DNA of 64,000 nt from Nodosilinea sp. WJT8-NPBG4 (GCA_019359285.1 JAHHHQ010000028.1:1-64000), one strand, 5' to 3'. Positions 35,742-45,467 are shown, counted from the stretch's first letter. The notes: a model not told the origin generated them from the sequence alone. Program-made: numbers and translations.

Positions 35742-36720
35742 CTGGGCTGATCGGGCCGCAGTGGTGGTGCTGGCGGCAGCGCTCGATCGCATCGTCGGCG
35801 ACCCCTGGGGCTGGCCTCATCCGGTGCAGGCGATTGGTCAGGTGATCAGCTGGGGCTCGCAAAGCATTTTTCGCCTGAAGCTGCCGCCCGTGGGGGAGCG
35901 ATCGCTGGGCGTCATGCTGGGGCTAGGCGTCATTCTCGGTAGTGGAGTTGCCGGGTGGGGCCTGGTGCGCCTGAGCGGGATGGTTCATCCTGTGGTTGGG
36001 CTGGGCTGCGAAGTGGTGCTCTTGGCCAGCTGCTTTGCCGGACGCAGCCTGCGGCGGGCGGCAGCAGATGTGCTGACCCCGCTGGAGTCGGGCGATATCC
36101 CTCTGGCGCGAGAGCGTCTGGCCCTCTACGTGGGCCGCGACACCGCAAATCTAGACGAGCCTGAAATATTGCGGGCGGTGCTAGAAACCGTGAGCGAGAA
36201 CGCTACGGATGGGGTGATGGCGCCGCTGTTTTATGCTCTGGTGGGGGCCTTGCTGCTGGTGGGCAGTGTGCCCGTGGCCTTTGCCTATAAAGGGGCGAGC
36301 ACGCTGGACTCAATGATTGGCTACAGAGAAGCGCCCTACACCCATCTGGGCTGGTTTAGCGCCCGCTTTGAAGACGCTTTGACTTGGCTACCCTGCCGCC
36401 TGACGGTGCTCACCATCGCCCTGCTTTCGGGTCGGCCCCGGCAAGTTTGGGCGCTATGCCGCCGCGATGCCCCGGCAGACCCCAGCCCCAACGCGGGGTG
36501 GAGCGAGTGCGCCTACGCCGCCGCCTTGGGGGTGCAGCTGGGCGGACAGAACGTATATCGAGGGCAGGTAAAAGAAAAGCCGCTACTGGGGGATGCGGTG
36601 GTGCCAATTACAAGCGATCGCATCCTCGCGGCCCTGGCCCTTACCCGCCACGCCTTCCTGCTGTGGATTGCTCTGGGCGTAGCCGTCATAGCAGGCCTAG
36701 GGAGGCTCAGCCAAGGATAA
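35719..36720 (+). CDS. cobD: Adenosylcobinamide-phosphate synthase (CbiB/CobD)
   Basis: LDRIVGDPWGWPHPVQAIG, VSENATDGVMAPLFYALVGA, YKGASTLDSMIGYREAPYTHLGWFSARFEDALTWLP. Confidence 0.93.
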   Translation: MMSVLWFNWADRAAVVVLAAALDRIVGDPWGWPHPVQAIGQVISWGSQSIFRLKLPPVGERSLGVMLGLGVILGSGVAGWGLVRLSGMVHPVVGLGCEVVLLASCFAGRSLRRAAADVLTPLESGDIPLARERLALYVGRDTANLDEPEILRAVLETVSENATDGVMAPLFYALVGALLLVGSVPVAFAYKGASTLDSMIGYREAPYTHLGWFSARFEDALTWLPCRLTVLTIALLSGRPRQVWALCRRDAPADPSPNAGWSECAYAAALGVQLGGQNVYRGQVKEKPLLGDAVVPITSDRILAALALTRHAFLLWIALGVAVIAGLGRLSQG

Positions 36721-36750
36721 TGGGGCACTACTCTGCGGTTAGATGCTGCC

Positions 36751-38508
36751 TTGAAAGATATTTTGCTTAAGTCCTCGCGGCGCTACTCAGCGATGATGGG
36801 GCTGACCCTGGGGCTGGGGGCAGGGCTGTCGGTGGCGGCGACTCTATTGGTCAGTCAGTGGGAGGCCTCGCAACGCCAGGCTCAGTTTCAGCAGCAGATC
36901 GAGAACCTATCTACGGCTCTGCAACGCAGCCTCAACCGCTACACCGACGTACTGACGTTTTTGCATGACTATTATCAGGTGGCGGAAGAACCCGTATCGC
37001 GGCAGACATTTGCTGGGTTTGTGGCGCGATCGCTGGTCAGCTACCCCGGCATTCAAGCGTTGGAGTGGGCTCCACTGGTACGCCGGGGCGAGCGCGCCGC
37101 CTTTGAGGCCAGGGTGCAGGCCGAGGGCTATCCCAAATTTGAGATTACTGAACTTTCGCCAGACAACCAGCTGCGGCGGGCGAGCAACCGCAGAGAGTAC
37201 CTGCCAGTCACCTACGTGGCCCCATTTCTCAGCAACGAGGCAGCGCTGGGCTACGACCTCAGCTCCGACGCGGCGCGAGCCGCTACCATTGCGTCCGCCC
37301 GGGCCAGCGGCAAAATTATGGCCACCGAGCGCATTCGACTGGTGCAGGAGCCACGCGACCAGTTTGGCTTTTTGGTGGTGCTGCCGCTCTACCCCAGCGG
37401 GGTCGTGCCGCCCGATCAGCCGACCCGCGAGGCCGAGTTTGAGGGCATTTTGCTGGGAGTGTTTCGCGTGGCAGATGTGGTTGAGGAGGTGCTGCAACCG
37501 CTGAGCTATGAGATTGACTTTGCCCTCTATGACCAAAATGCTGCGCCAGAACGGCAGTTCTTAGGTCAGTACGAGGCGGCGGGCAAAACCGTAGTGGCCG
37601 GGCCGACCAGTTTGGTGCAACCACACCCAGCCATGTGCCCTCGCCCAAAAGACTGCACCCGCCTGCTGACCCTGGGCCAGCGCCAGTGGCAGGTAGTATT
37701 TGCCCCCGCTGCCGCCTACGGCCTGCGCCGCAGCTACGGCGCACCGCTCACCCTGCTGACGGGGCTACTGCTAACCTGCAGTTTGGCGCTATTCCTGCAC
37801 AACCTGCAGGCCGAGCTGGTTCGCACTCGGCAGCTGGGAGAGTTAAAACTGCGGTTCTTTTCCATGGCTTCCCACGAGCTGCGCACGCCCTTGAGCACCA
37901 TTTTGCTGTCGGCAGAGTCGCTGCGAGAAGATGTAGCGCGATCGCAGGCAGGCCCGGCCCAGACCAAACTCGATCGCATCTTAATCACGGCTCGGCACAT
38001 GGGGCAGCAGATCGCCGACCTGCTCACCCTCACCCGAGCCGAGGCGGGCAAGCTGGAGTTTAACCCAGTGCTGCTAGATGCGGTCTCATTTTGCCAGCAG
38101 GTGATTGATGAGGTGCAGCCCCAGATGAGTCAGCCTCTCAGCTTTAGCCACCCAGCTGGGCCGATCAAAGCCTTTTGGGATCGGCGGCTAGGGCGATCGC
38201 TGCTCACCAATCTGCTGCTCAACGCCGCCAACTATTCCCCCAGCGACAGTTCCATTCAAATCTCGCTCAACAGCGATAGAGAGGTGGCAACGCTGACGGT
38301 ACAGGATTTTGGCCGGGGCATTCCTACCGCCGACCTCGCCTCCATTCGCGAAGCCTTTCAGCGGGGCAGCAATGTGGGCGACAGGCCTGGCAGCGGACTG
38401 GGGCTGGCGATCGTTCACGCGGCTGTCACCCTGCACCGAGGCACCTGGCACATCGACAGCATTGAGGGCGAGGGCACTACCGTCACCGTGGCATTGCCGC
38501 TAGAGTGA
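36751..38508 (+). CDS. CHASE-domain sensor histidine kinase
   Basis: Extracellular CHASE domain (FAGFVARSLVSYPGIQALEWAPLVRRGERAAFE), HisKA FFSMASHELRTPLSTILLSAESL, HATPase DRPGSGLGLAIVHAAVTLHRG. Confidence 0.92.
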   Translation: MKDILLKSSRRYSAMMGLTLGLGAGLSVAATLLVSQWEASQRQAQFQQQIENLSTALQRSLNRYTDVLTFLHDYYQVAEEPVSRQTFAGFVARSLVSYPGIQALEWAPLVRRGERAAFEARVQAEGYPKFEITELSPDNQLRRASNRREYLPVTYVAPFLSNEAALGYDLSSDAARAATIASARASGKIMATERIRLVQEPRDQFGFLVVLPLYPSGVVPPDQPTREAEFEGILLGVFRVADVVEEVLQPLSYEIDFALYDQNAAPERQFLGQYEAAGKTVVAGPTSLVQPHPAMCPRPKDCTRLLTLGQRQWQVVFAPAAAYGLRRSYGAPLTLLTGLLLTCSLALFLHNLQAELVRTRQLGELKLRFFSMASHELRTPLSTILLSAESLREDVARSQAGPAQTKLDRILITARHMGQQIADLLTLTRAEAGKLEFNPVLLDAVSFCQQVIDEVQPQMSQPLSFSHPAGPIKAFWDRRLGRSLLTNLLLNAANYSPSDSSIQISLNSDREVATLTVQDFGRGIPTADLASIREAFQRGSNVGDRPGSGLGLAIVHAAVTLHRGTWHIDSIEGEGTTVTVALPLE

Positions 38509-38744
38509 GGGAACCCATCGGTAGAGGGATGTGGCTGGAATCGGCCCAACGTAGTGTAGACATTAAGAGTACATTAACCATAGGCTAGCTGAAATACCTA
38601 CAGGCTAAGCTCTGAGAGTATCTAAGGTTGAGCTGTCTCAGGTCTATTCGACCTCCTCACGTGAGGATCATGAGGGCTATTGGGACAAGCTTCATTCCAG
38701 AGATGCTCCCTACGTACTTCTTGCAGAATTTGGAGATTTGACCT

Positions 38745-39239
38745 ATCGCTAAAAAACAGAAAGCCATTGTCAACCGCGACATTAGAGACCCTGAGGTTTT
38801 ACTGATCACTCAGACTGGCGAAAATTTGGGCGTTACCGACACCAGAGAGGCCCTCAGAATGGCCAAAGAGAGCAAGCTCGATCTGGTGGTCGTCTCTCCC
38901 AGTGAAGATGGCCTCTCCGTGGCTAAAATCATGGACTACGGCAAGCTTCAGTATCAGCAGAATAAGCGCCAGAAACAGACTTCTCGCCCCTCCGTCAAAG
39001 AGGTCAAGTTTCGCCCCAATATTGGCGAATCTGACTATACCCTGCGCATCAACCGAGCCACTGAGTGGTTAAGTAAAGGGGATTCGGTCAAGTTTTTAGT
39101 GCGGCTGCGGGGACGAGAACACCAGCACCGTGATCGCGCCACCGATCTGCTGAACCGGGTGGTAGAAGACCTGAACAATGCCGGTAAGGTGCAATCCTTT
39201 GACCACCGCGCCCTCACCCTATTCCTATCGCCGTCGTAG
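38745..39239 (+). CDS. infC: Translation initiation factor IF-3 (apparent ATC start codon)
   Basis: IAKKQKAIVNRDIRDPEVLLITQTGENLGVTDTREALRMAKESKLDLVVVSP... is clear IF-3; no ATG/GTG between the in-frame TGA (38739) and the conserved N-terminus; GGAG at 38732-38735 is 9 nt upstream of ATC 38745. Confidence 0.9.
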   Translation: MAKKQKAIVNRDIRDPEVLLITQTGENLGVTDTREALRMAKESKLDLVVVSPSEDGLSVAKIMDYGKLQYQQNKRQKQTSRPSVKEVKFRPNIGESDYTLRINRATEWLSKGDSVKFLVRLRGREHQHRDRATDLLNRVVEDLNNAGKVQSFDHRALTLFLSPS

Positions 39240-39262
39240 CCTGTCGGCACAGTCTACCAAAG

Positions 39263-39292
39263 AAAAGCAGGGGCCGTTCGACCCCTGCTTTT
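39263..39292 (+). terminator. Intrinsic terminator after infC
   Basis: AAAAGCAGGGG-ccgttcga-CCCCTGCTTTT. Confidence 0.85.
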
Positions 39293-39390
39293 GTGTTGAA
39301 GGACTGTTTCAATAGCTAAACTTAGTATCCCCAGATGGGCCTGCTCACAAGCGCCAGGGCGATCGCCAGCAGCCCGCCCATCCAATCTTT

Positions 39391-40197
39391 CTACTTACCG
39401 CTCCAGTGAATCACGCGCTTTTCGCCCAGCAAAAACAGCACGTTCAGCGCGTAGCCCAGCAGCCCGGTAATCAAAATCGACGCGTACATGTCCTGCACAT
39501 TCAGCACCTGCTGAGCGTCAATAATCCGTTTACCCAACCCCTGCTCGGTGCCAATAAACATTTCCGCCACGATCACAATCACCAGGGCAATGCTGATGCC
39601 GCTGCGCAGGCCGATAAAGGTCTGCGGCAGGCTCTCCATTACCAGCACGTCTTTGAATACCTGCCAGCGGTTGGCCCCCATCACCTTGGCTGCCAAAATG
39701 CGCGACTGGCGGGCATTCAGCACCCCGTAGGCGCTGTTAAACACAATCAGCAGCAGGGCGCTAAAGGCGGCAATAATCACCTTTGAAAAATCGCTCACCC
39801 CAAAGAAGAGGATGAACATGGGAATCAAGGCGCTGGCCGGGGTCGAGCGAAAGAAGTCGATCAAAAATTCGACGCTGCGGTAAAGCTTTTCAGAACTGCC
39901 CAGCAGTACCCCTAGGGGTACGCCCACCACTGCCGCCAGCAAAAAGGCGCTAAAGGTGCGCACCACGCTAGCAAAAAAGTCGATGAACATATCCCCAGTG
40001 GTCATGGCAGTGACGAGGGCGCTGAGGGTGGCCCAAGGGGTGGGCAGCAGCACCGGGTTGACCCAGCCCGACACGGCGATTAGCCACCACAGGCCAAACA
40101 TCACCCCCACCCCCACCAGGGGCAACAATCGATCCAGGTTTTGCAGGAATGGGCGGCCCGCAGCGCGGCGCTGGGGCTTTGAGAGGGTAGCAGTCAT
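39391..40197 (-). CDS. ABC transporter permease (SsuC/TauC-like)
   Basis: Polytopic; GVPLGVLLGSSEKLYRSVEFLIDFFRSTPASALIPMFILFFGVSD; MESLPQTFIGLRSGISIALVIVIVAEMF. Confidence 0.9.
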   Translation of the reverse strand: MTATLSKPQRRAAGRPFLQNLDRLLPLVGVGVMFGLWWLIAVSGWVNPVLLPTPWATLSALVTAMTTGDMFIDFFASVVRTFSAFLLAAVVGVPLGVLLGSSEKLYRSVEFLIDFFRSTPASALIPMFILFFGVSDFSKVIIAAFSALLLIVFNSAYGVLNARQSRILAAKVMGANRWQVFKDVLVMESLPQTFIGLRSGISIALVIVIVAEMFIGTEQGLGKRIIDAQQVLNVQDMYASILITGLLGYALNVLFLLGEKRVIHWSGK

Positions 40198-40988
40198 TTG
40201 CGCATCTCCTGGCGAAAAATATCTAAACAGTGGCGACTGGTCTCAATGAACTCTGGCGAAGACAGGGTATCGAGGGTGCGGGGGCGCGAGGCAGGGAACG
40301 ATACCATTTCCACCAGGCGGGTGGGGCGCTTGCTGAGCAGCAACACCGTGTCGGCCAAAAACACCGCCTCTTCCAGGTTGTGCACCACCATAAACATGGG
40401 AATTTTGGTGGTCTCAAAAATTTCCTGGAGCTTGTCGCGCACAAATAGCGTGGTTTCAAAGTCCAGCGCCGAGAAGGGCTCGTCGAGGAACAACACCTCC
40501 GGGTCGGCCACCAGCGCCCGCAGGATGGAAATCAGCTGCTGCTGCCCGCCCGAAAAGCTGTAGGGGTAGCGCTTCAGATCAAGCTGAATATTGAAGGTTT
40601 GGATCAGGGTTTCGACGCGATCGCGGCATTCCGCCTCGGGCATCCCCTTCACCCGCAGCGGGTAGGCAATGTTGTCAAAGGCGCTGAGCCAGGGCAGCAT
40701 CGCCTCTCGGTAGTTCTGAAACACGTAGCCAATCCGGGCGCGGCGAATCGGCTTGTCGTGGATCAATATTTCCCCTGAGTCAAAGGGTGTGAGGCCGCTG
40801 ATCATGTTGATTAGCGTCGATTTGCCGCAGCCGTTGGGGCCAAAGACCGACACCAGCTGGTTGCTGGCCAGATCGAGGTTAAAGTTGTCGTATAGAACGG
40901 CGTTGCCGAAGGATTTGCAGAGCCCTTTGACCGAGACAAAGTGCTCTGGCGGTGCGATCGCCTGAGTGGGTTGAGTATCGAGCATCAT
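40194..40988 (-). CDS. ABC transporter ATP-binding protein (SsuB/TauB-like)
   Basis: Walker A GPNGCGKSTL, signature YSFSGGQQQLISILRAL, Walker B VLFLDEPFSALD; ATGA overlap with the permease gene. Confidence 0.95.
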   Translation of the reverse strand: MMLDTQPTQAIAPPEHFVSVKGLCKSFGNAVLYDNFNLDLASNQLVSVFGPNGCGKSTLINMISGLTPFDSGEILIHDKPIRRARIGYVFQNYREAMLPWLSAFDNIAYPLRVKGMPEAECRDRVETLIQTFNIQLDLKRYPYSFSGGQQQLISILRALVADPEVLFLDEPFSALDFETTLFVRDKLQEIFETTKIPMFMVVHNLEEAVFLADTVLLLSKRPTRLVEMVSFPASRPRTLDTLSSPEFIETSRHCLDIFRQEMRK

Positions 40989-41048
40989 GGGTGGTCTTCC
41001 GATTGCTGAAGAGTTTAAGTTGCTCTAAATCTGCTGTAGATCGTTGGA

Positions 41049-42065
41049 TTAAGCGGGTTTGTACATCAGCGCGGCCACATCAATGGGGCGCGAGAAGATG
41101 CCTTTCTCGGTCATGAAGTCGAAGTATTTTTGGAAATAGGCGATGTCTTCGGGGGTGAATTCGTCGTACATGGTGTAGCCCACCAAGGGCACCTTTTCCA
41201 CCAGCTCGCCCTCAATGGCGGTGTAGCCCGTGAGATACTGACGCACCTCAGTGGGGTTGTCGCGAATGTCTTGCACGGCGCGGCGGTAGGCTTCGGCGTA
41301 GGCCGCCGTAGTCTCGGGATACTGCTCTACGAACTTGCTGCTGAGGGCGGCGGAACCTCCAAACCAGGGCGCTTTGGCATCGCCCAAAATGTACTTCGAC
41401 ACGACGCCGTTTTCGAGCACGCGGGTAATCCCCTTGACGGTTCCCACGGTGCCGGTGGGCTCTAGGGTGTAGGCGGCGGCAATTTGCCCCGACTCGATCG
41501 CCGCCACGTGCTGGCTAATCTCAAGCTGCTGCACCTTGGGGTCAGCCACACCGGCAGCGCTGAGAATGGCTTCTGCGATCGCCAAATTTTGCGCCCCTGG
41601 CCCAGTAGCGAAGGCTTTGCCGTTGAGATCTTGAATCGATTTAATATCGCTATCCTGCCGCACAATTACCTGATCGAGGACGTAATCGACGTTGCTGGGG
41701 TTAGAGGTCAGAATCTTAAATAGCCCCGGCGAGGTGATTTCTGCCAAGCCTAATGCCCCACTGGCGACACCATTGCCTGTGCCCTGCAACCGTCCGGCAA
41801 TTAGTGCCTCAGCCACCTGGTTGGGGTTGGCAAATTTGACCGCTTCCACCTCTAGGCCCGCTGCTTGAAAGTAGCCTTTCTCGACGGCCACAAACAGTGG
41901 CAGCCCCGAGGCTACCGGCCAAAAACCGATCGCAATTTTACCCGGAGATTCGCTGCCGTCCCCCTGAGTAACCTTTGCCTGGGGCTGGCTACAGGCATGG
42001 GCGGCCACAGCCAACCCTGCCCCTACACTGAGCTGAAGAAAATGTCGCCTACGAATATTCACCAT
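41049..42065 (-). CDS. ABC transporter substrate-binding protein (NMT1/SsuA/TauA-like)
   Basis: Tat-like/lipoprotein N-terminus RRRHFLQLSVGAGLAVAAHACSQ; KIAIGFWPVASGLPLFVAVEKGYFQAAGLEVEAVKFANPNQVAEALIAGRLQ. Confidence 0.9.
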   Translation of the reverse strand: MVNIRRRHFLQLSVGAGLAVAAHACSQPQAKVTQGDGSESPGKIAIGFWPVASGLPLFVAVEKGYFQAAGLEVEAVKFANPNQVAEALIAGRLQGTGNGVASGALGLAEITSPGLFKILTSNPSNVDYVLDQVIVRQDSDIKSIQDLNGKAFATGPGAQNLAIAEAILSAAGVADPKVQQLEISQHVAAIESGQIAAAYTLEPTGTVGTVKGITRVLENGVVSKYILGDAKAPWFGGSAALSSKFVEQYPETTAAYAEAYRRAVQDIRDNPTEVRQYLTGYTAIEGELVEKVPLVGYTMYDEFTPEDIAYFQKYFDFMTEKGIFSRPIDVAALMYKPA

Positions 42066-42449
42066 GGTTCCACAAATTCCTAAAACTGCGATACGATTGC
42101 ATCAACGGATACAGAAAATGAGCAATACTTTCTAATCCGTGAAATAACTTGATGCCTAAACCGTTAGAACTTGGGAACTGAATTTACAGACCCAACGGGG
42201 AGGTTTTAAGGATTAGTTGGTGAAGGAATCGGGGAGAATATGAGCAATTCCTCACAACAATAATTCTTATTAAAAAACCCAGAGGTTATGAAAACCCCTG
42301 GATCTGGCTATGGTGAATTCTTGCGGCGAGGCCAATTCCCTCTATGCACGCTGTAGACCTTGCCTCGGGCGAACGCCGTTCGCCTCTACCAGGAATGCTT
42401 TGTAGAGGTGTTGGCGTAGCCAAGCCGAAAGCTTTATGGCGATCGCCCT

Positions 42450-43127
42450 CTACTCGATCGCCCTCAATCGATACCCTAGCCCGTGCACCGTTTCAATCAC
42501 ATCCTTAGGGGCTCCAGCGGCCCTGAGTTTGGCGCGCAGGTTTTTGATGTAGGTCTTGATCGTGTCTTCGCTGGGGGCTTCCTGCCAAGTCCAAATATGC
42601 TCCACGATCGCACTGCGGCTCAGCACCCGTCGCCCATAGCGCAGCAGCGCCTCCATCAGGGCAAACTCCTTCGGTGTGAGGTGAATGGGGGTGCGATTGT
42701 AGCTGACCTCATAGCTGCTGGGGTCGAGGCTGAGGGCGCCCCAGTTCAGCACGGGGGTAAAGCTGGTCTGGCCCCGCCGCAGTAGGGCGCGCACTTGGGC
42801 CAGCAGTTCTTCTAGGTGAAAAGGTTTGACCATGTAGGCATCGGCCCCGGCATCGAGGCCCATGACCTTGTCGGAGCTGGTGTCGCGGGCGGTGAGCATG
42901 AGCACAGGGGTGGTGAGGCCGCGATCGCGCATCCGCCGACACAGCCCCATGCCGTCGAGCTTCGGCAGGGTGACATCTAGCAAAATCAGGTCGTAGGCGA
43001 TCGCGCTGATCTGGTTCCATCCGGCTTCGCCATCGCGGGCAAAATCAACTATGTAGCGCTGGGCCAGCAAAATCTCGGCCAGGGAGTCGGCCAGCCGTCC
43101 GTCATCTTCTACCAGCAAAACACGCAT
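42450..43127 (-). CDS. OmpR/PhoB-family response regulator
   Basis: MRVLLVEDDGRLADSLAEILLAQRY...YDLILLDVTLPKLDGM...winged helix DPSSYEVSYNRTPIHLTPKEFALMEALLRYGRRVLSRSAIVEHIW. Confidence 0.94.
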   Translation of the reverse strand: MRVLLVEDDGRLADSLAEILLAQRYIVDFARDGEAGWNQISAIAYDLILLDVTLPKLDGMGLCRRMRDRGLTTPVLMLTARDTSSDKVMGLDAGADAYMVKPFHLEELLAQVRALLRRGQTSFTPVLNWGALSLDPSSYEVSYNRTPIHLTPKEFALMEALLRYGRRVLSRSAIVEHIWTWQEAPSEDTIKTYIKNLRAKLRAAGAPKDVIETVHGLGYRLRAIE

Positions 43128-43280
43128 GAGGTTAGTCCTGGTGCCCATTTTAGGCACCCCCAAAGGGTATGCTGCCCCAGGCAATGCCCCTTCATTGTTA
43201 TTTTTGATACAAAAGTCTCTGCTGTCGGCATGACTCCTGGTGCAAGCCGCTAATCTTCAACTTCTGTGAAGATGAAGCAG

Positions 43281-43328
43281 GGTATAGGGTTCAAGGTTCA
43301 TGTGCTCTCTGGCTTTGAACCCTATACC
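43281..43328. repeat. Inverted repeat GGTATAGGGTTCAA / TTGAACCCTATACC (14-bp arms, 20-nt loop)
   Basis: Direct reading; lies in the ddl-RR intergenic region. Confidence 0.8.
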
Positions 43329-43367
43329 TATACCGTTGTTGCTAGTCTCGACTAAGTCCGTAAACGC

Positions 43368-44450
43368 CTAGTTCTCGGCTGGGTGGCTACCGGTGCGCTC
43401 AAACCCCAGCTGAATCAGGGTGTCTACCAGTTCCTCAAAGCCGACGCCGCTGGCCGCCCACATCATCGGGTACATGCTGGTGGCGGTGAACCCCGGCAGG
43501 GTGTTGATCTCGTTAATCAGCACCTCCCCAGTAGCCTCTACATAAAAGAAATCGACCCGCGAAATTCCCGCAGCATCCACCGCCTGAAATGCCGTAATCG
43601 CCATCTCTTGAATGCGGCGGGCGATCGCTTCGGGCACCTGGGCTGGAATGGTGTGCTGCGACTGGCCGCTGGTGTATTTGGTCTCGTAGTCGTAAAAATC
43701 GCTTTGGAAGGTGATTTCGCCCAGCACCGAGGCTCTTGGATTGTCGTTGCCCAGCACGGCGCACTCGACCTCGCGGGCGACCACTCCGGTTTCGACGATG
43801 ATGCGGCGATCGTAGCTGGCGGCGTTGTCGAGGGCGGCCTCTAGCTCCTTGCGGGTGGTGGCTTTGGCAATGCCCACCGACGAGCCCAGGTTGGCGGGTT
43901 TGACAAAGCAGGGGTAGCCCAGCTCAGTTTCGATGCGATCGCACAGCTTCGGAAACACGCAGGGATTAGACCACACCTCTGCCCGGCTCACCGCCAGGTA
44001 CTTCACCTGGGGCAGCCCGGCTTGGGCAAAGGCCGTTTTCATGGCAATTTTATCCATCCCCACTGCTGAGCCCAGCACCCCAGCCCCAACGTAGGGCTGC
44101 TGCATCAGGGTCAAAAGGCCCTGCACCGTGCCGTCTTCGCCGTTGGGGCCGTGGAGCACCGGAAACCAAATATCAATGTCGGGTATTTGATCAAAGTGAG
44201 GCAGGCGATCGCGGGCGGTGGTGGCTGGCGTATCGGGCGTTTCCTGGGGTGGCACACCAGCGGTCAGCACCGACTCAGCAGTAGGGCCAGCCAGCCAAAC
44301 GCCGTCTTTGCGAATGTAAACCGGCAGCACGGTGTATTTTTGGGCGTTGCTGCCGCTGGTCAGGGCGCGGGCGATCGCCTGGGCCGAACGAATCGATACC
44401 TCGTGCTCCCCTGAGCAGCCGCCAAACACCAGCCCTACCGTTATTGCCAT
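43368..44450 (-). CDS. ddl: D-alanine--D-alanine ligase
   Basis: [62 protein letters not shown]. Confidence 0.96.
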   Translation of the reverse strand: MAITVGLVFGGCSGEHEVSIRSAQAIARALTSGSNAQKYTVLPVYIRKDGVWLAGPTAESVLTAGVPPQETPDTPATTARDRLPHFDQIPDIDIWFPVLHGPNGEDGTVQGLLTLMQQPYVGAGVLGSAVGMDKIAMKTAFAQAGLPQVKYLAVSRAEVWSNPCVFPKLCDRIETELGYPCFVKPANLGSSVGIAKATTRKELEAALDNAASYDRRIIVETGVVAREVECAVLGNDNPRASVLGEITFQSDFYDYETKYTSGQSQHTIPAQVPEAIARRIQEMAITAFQAVDAAGISRVDFFYVEATGEVLINEINTLPGFTATSMYPMMWAASGVGFEELVDTLIQLGFERTGSHPAEN

Positions 44451-44533
44451 GTGAACCTCACCATCGCGCCAATTGCGGATAGGGTATCACAGCAGCGAGG
44501 CTCCATAACTGGCCCATAGTTTTAGGCAAAAAA

Positions 44534-44567
44534 AAGCCCTAGGATCCCTCCAGGTATCCTAGGGCTT
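44534..44567 (-). terminator. Intrinsic terminator (minus strand) downstream of the VOC pseudogene
   Basis: AAGCCCTAGGAT-10 nt-ATCCTAGGGCTT with a run of A on the plus strand (T-run on minus). Confidence 0.85.
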
Positions 44568-44669
44568 AACAATCAGGGTGCATCTACCTTTCTCTAATAC
44601 GAATCAGGTAGCCTCCATCCGGAAAATTGCCAAAAAGTTTGGGCCAGTCGGACGAGCTATCCACCCGGC

Positions 44670-45058
44670 CTAGGCATCTACCAGTACACTCAGCTCTATC
44701 AAGTTGCCGTCGGGGTCGCGAATGTAGATCGACAGCAGCATCCCTGTGGCCCCGGTGCGCTGCACTGGCCCGGCGACAACAGGCACTTCGCAGGCATGGA
44801 GGTGGGCCAGAGCCGCATCTAAGGAGCCGGTAATGAGAAAGCACAGATCTGCCGAGCCGGGTGTGGGTGCCAGGGCGTGGGGGCAAAGGCCGCGCCAGCT
44901 TGGTGGAGGTTATTTTTTTGTTGTCCATAGCAAAGAGCCTGGCGATCGCCGCCAAAAGTCACCGCTACCATGCCCAGCACAGCCTGATAAAACTCACGGG
45001 TGCGGGAAATATCGGCCACAGTGAGCACCAGGTGGTCGAGCGCTGCAATCTGTATCAT
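44670..45058 (-). pseudogene. VOC/glyoxalase family protein, single frameshift
   Basis: Frame 1: MIQIAALDHLVLTVADISRTREFYQAVLGMVAVTFGGDRQALCYGQQKNNLHQAGAAFAP; family continuation in another frame: HALAPTPGSADLCFLITGSLDAALAHLHACEVPVVAGPVQRTGATGMLLSIYIRDPDGNLIELSVLVDA stop. Shift at the G5 run 44879-44883. Confidence 0.85.
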
Positions 45059-45164
45059 GGGCTAACCGATTTAACTATCATTGGCGTTTAAATAGGTGAA
45101 GCCTGCGGCCAGTGGGTCGTCACGGTGCATAATGCCATTGATATACGGTGTGGCAGAGTGAGCG

Positions 45165-45467
45165 GTGAAATACTTTTTTCTTTCGGATGGTTGGGTAACG
45201 GGCCGGGTATGGGAGTTTGGTGGCCTGTGGAACGAGCTGGGTTGGCAGCGCAAGCCCCATATACGCCGCCTTAATCTGTCAATTCAAGAACAGGGGGAAA
45301 CCCTGTGGCTTTACCAAGTCGAAGAGACAGTGCTGATGATCGAGGTTAAGCCCGAGGGCGTCACCAGCGAACCGATCGGGCAGGTGGTGCTGAAGCGATT
45401 GATTACGGCTGAGCAGGTGATTGAACGCCTATGTGCTCCCGCTGGCCAAGCACCAGATGTGCCTTGA
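45165..45467 (+). CDS. Small hypothetical protein
   Basis: 100-aa ORF starting MKYFFLSDGWVTGRVWEFGGLWNEL; coherent and compact. Confidence 0.6.
   Translation: MKYFFLSDGWVTGRVWEFGGLWNELGWQRKPHIRRLNLSIQEQGETLWLYQVEETVLMIEVKPEGVTSEPIGQVVLKRLITAEQVIERLCAPAGQAPDVP

Noticed and set aside
36384-36770. 128-aa plus ORF and several ORFs inside cobD and the CHASE kinase
   Set aside because: Out-of-frame within genes with unambiguous family motifs.
42066-42300. Possible THI-box (TPP) riboswitch upstream of the NMT1-like binding protein
   Set aside because: Searched by eye for CTGAGA and ACCTGA-like blocks on the minus strand and did not find them.
44746-45024. 92-aa and 76-aa plus ORFs over the VOC locus
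   Set aside because: Antisense to the recognisable frameshifted VOC gene; no coherent protein features.
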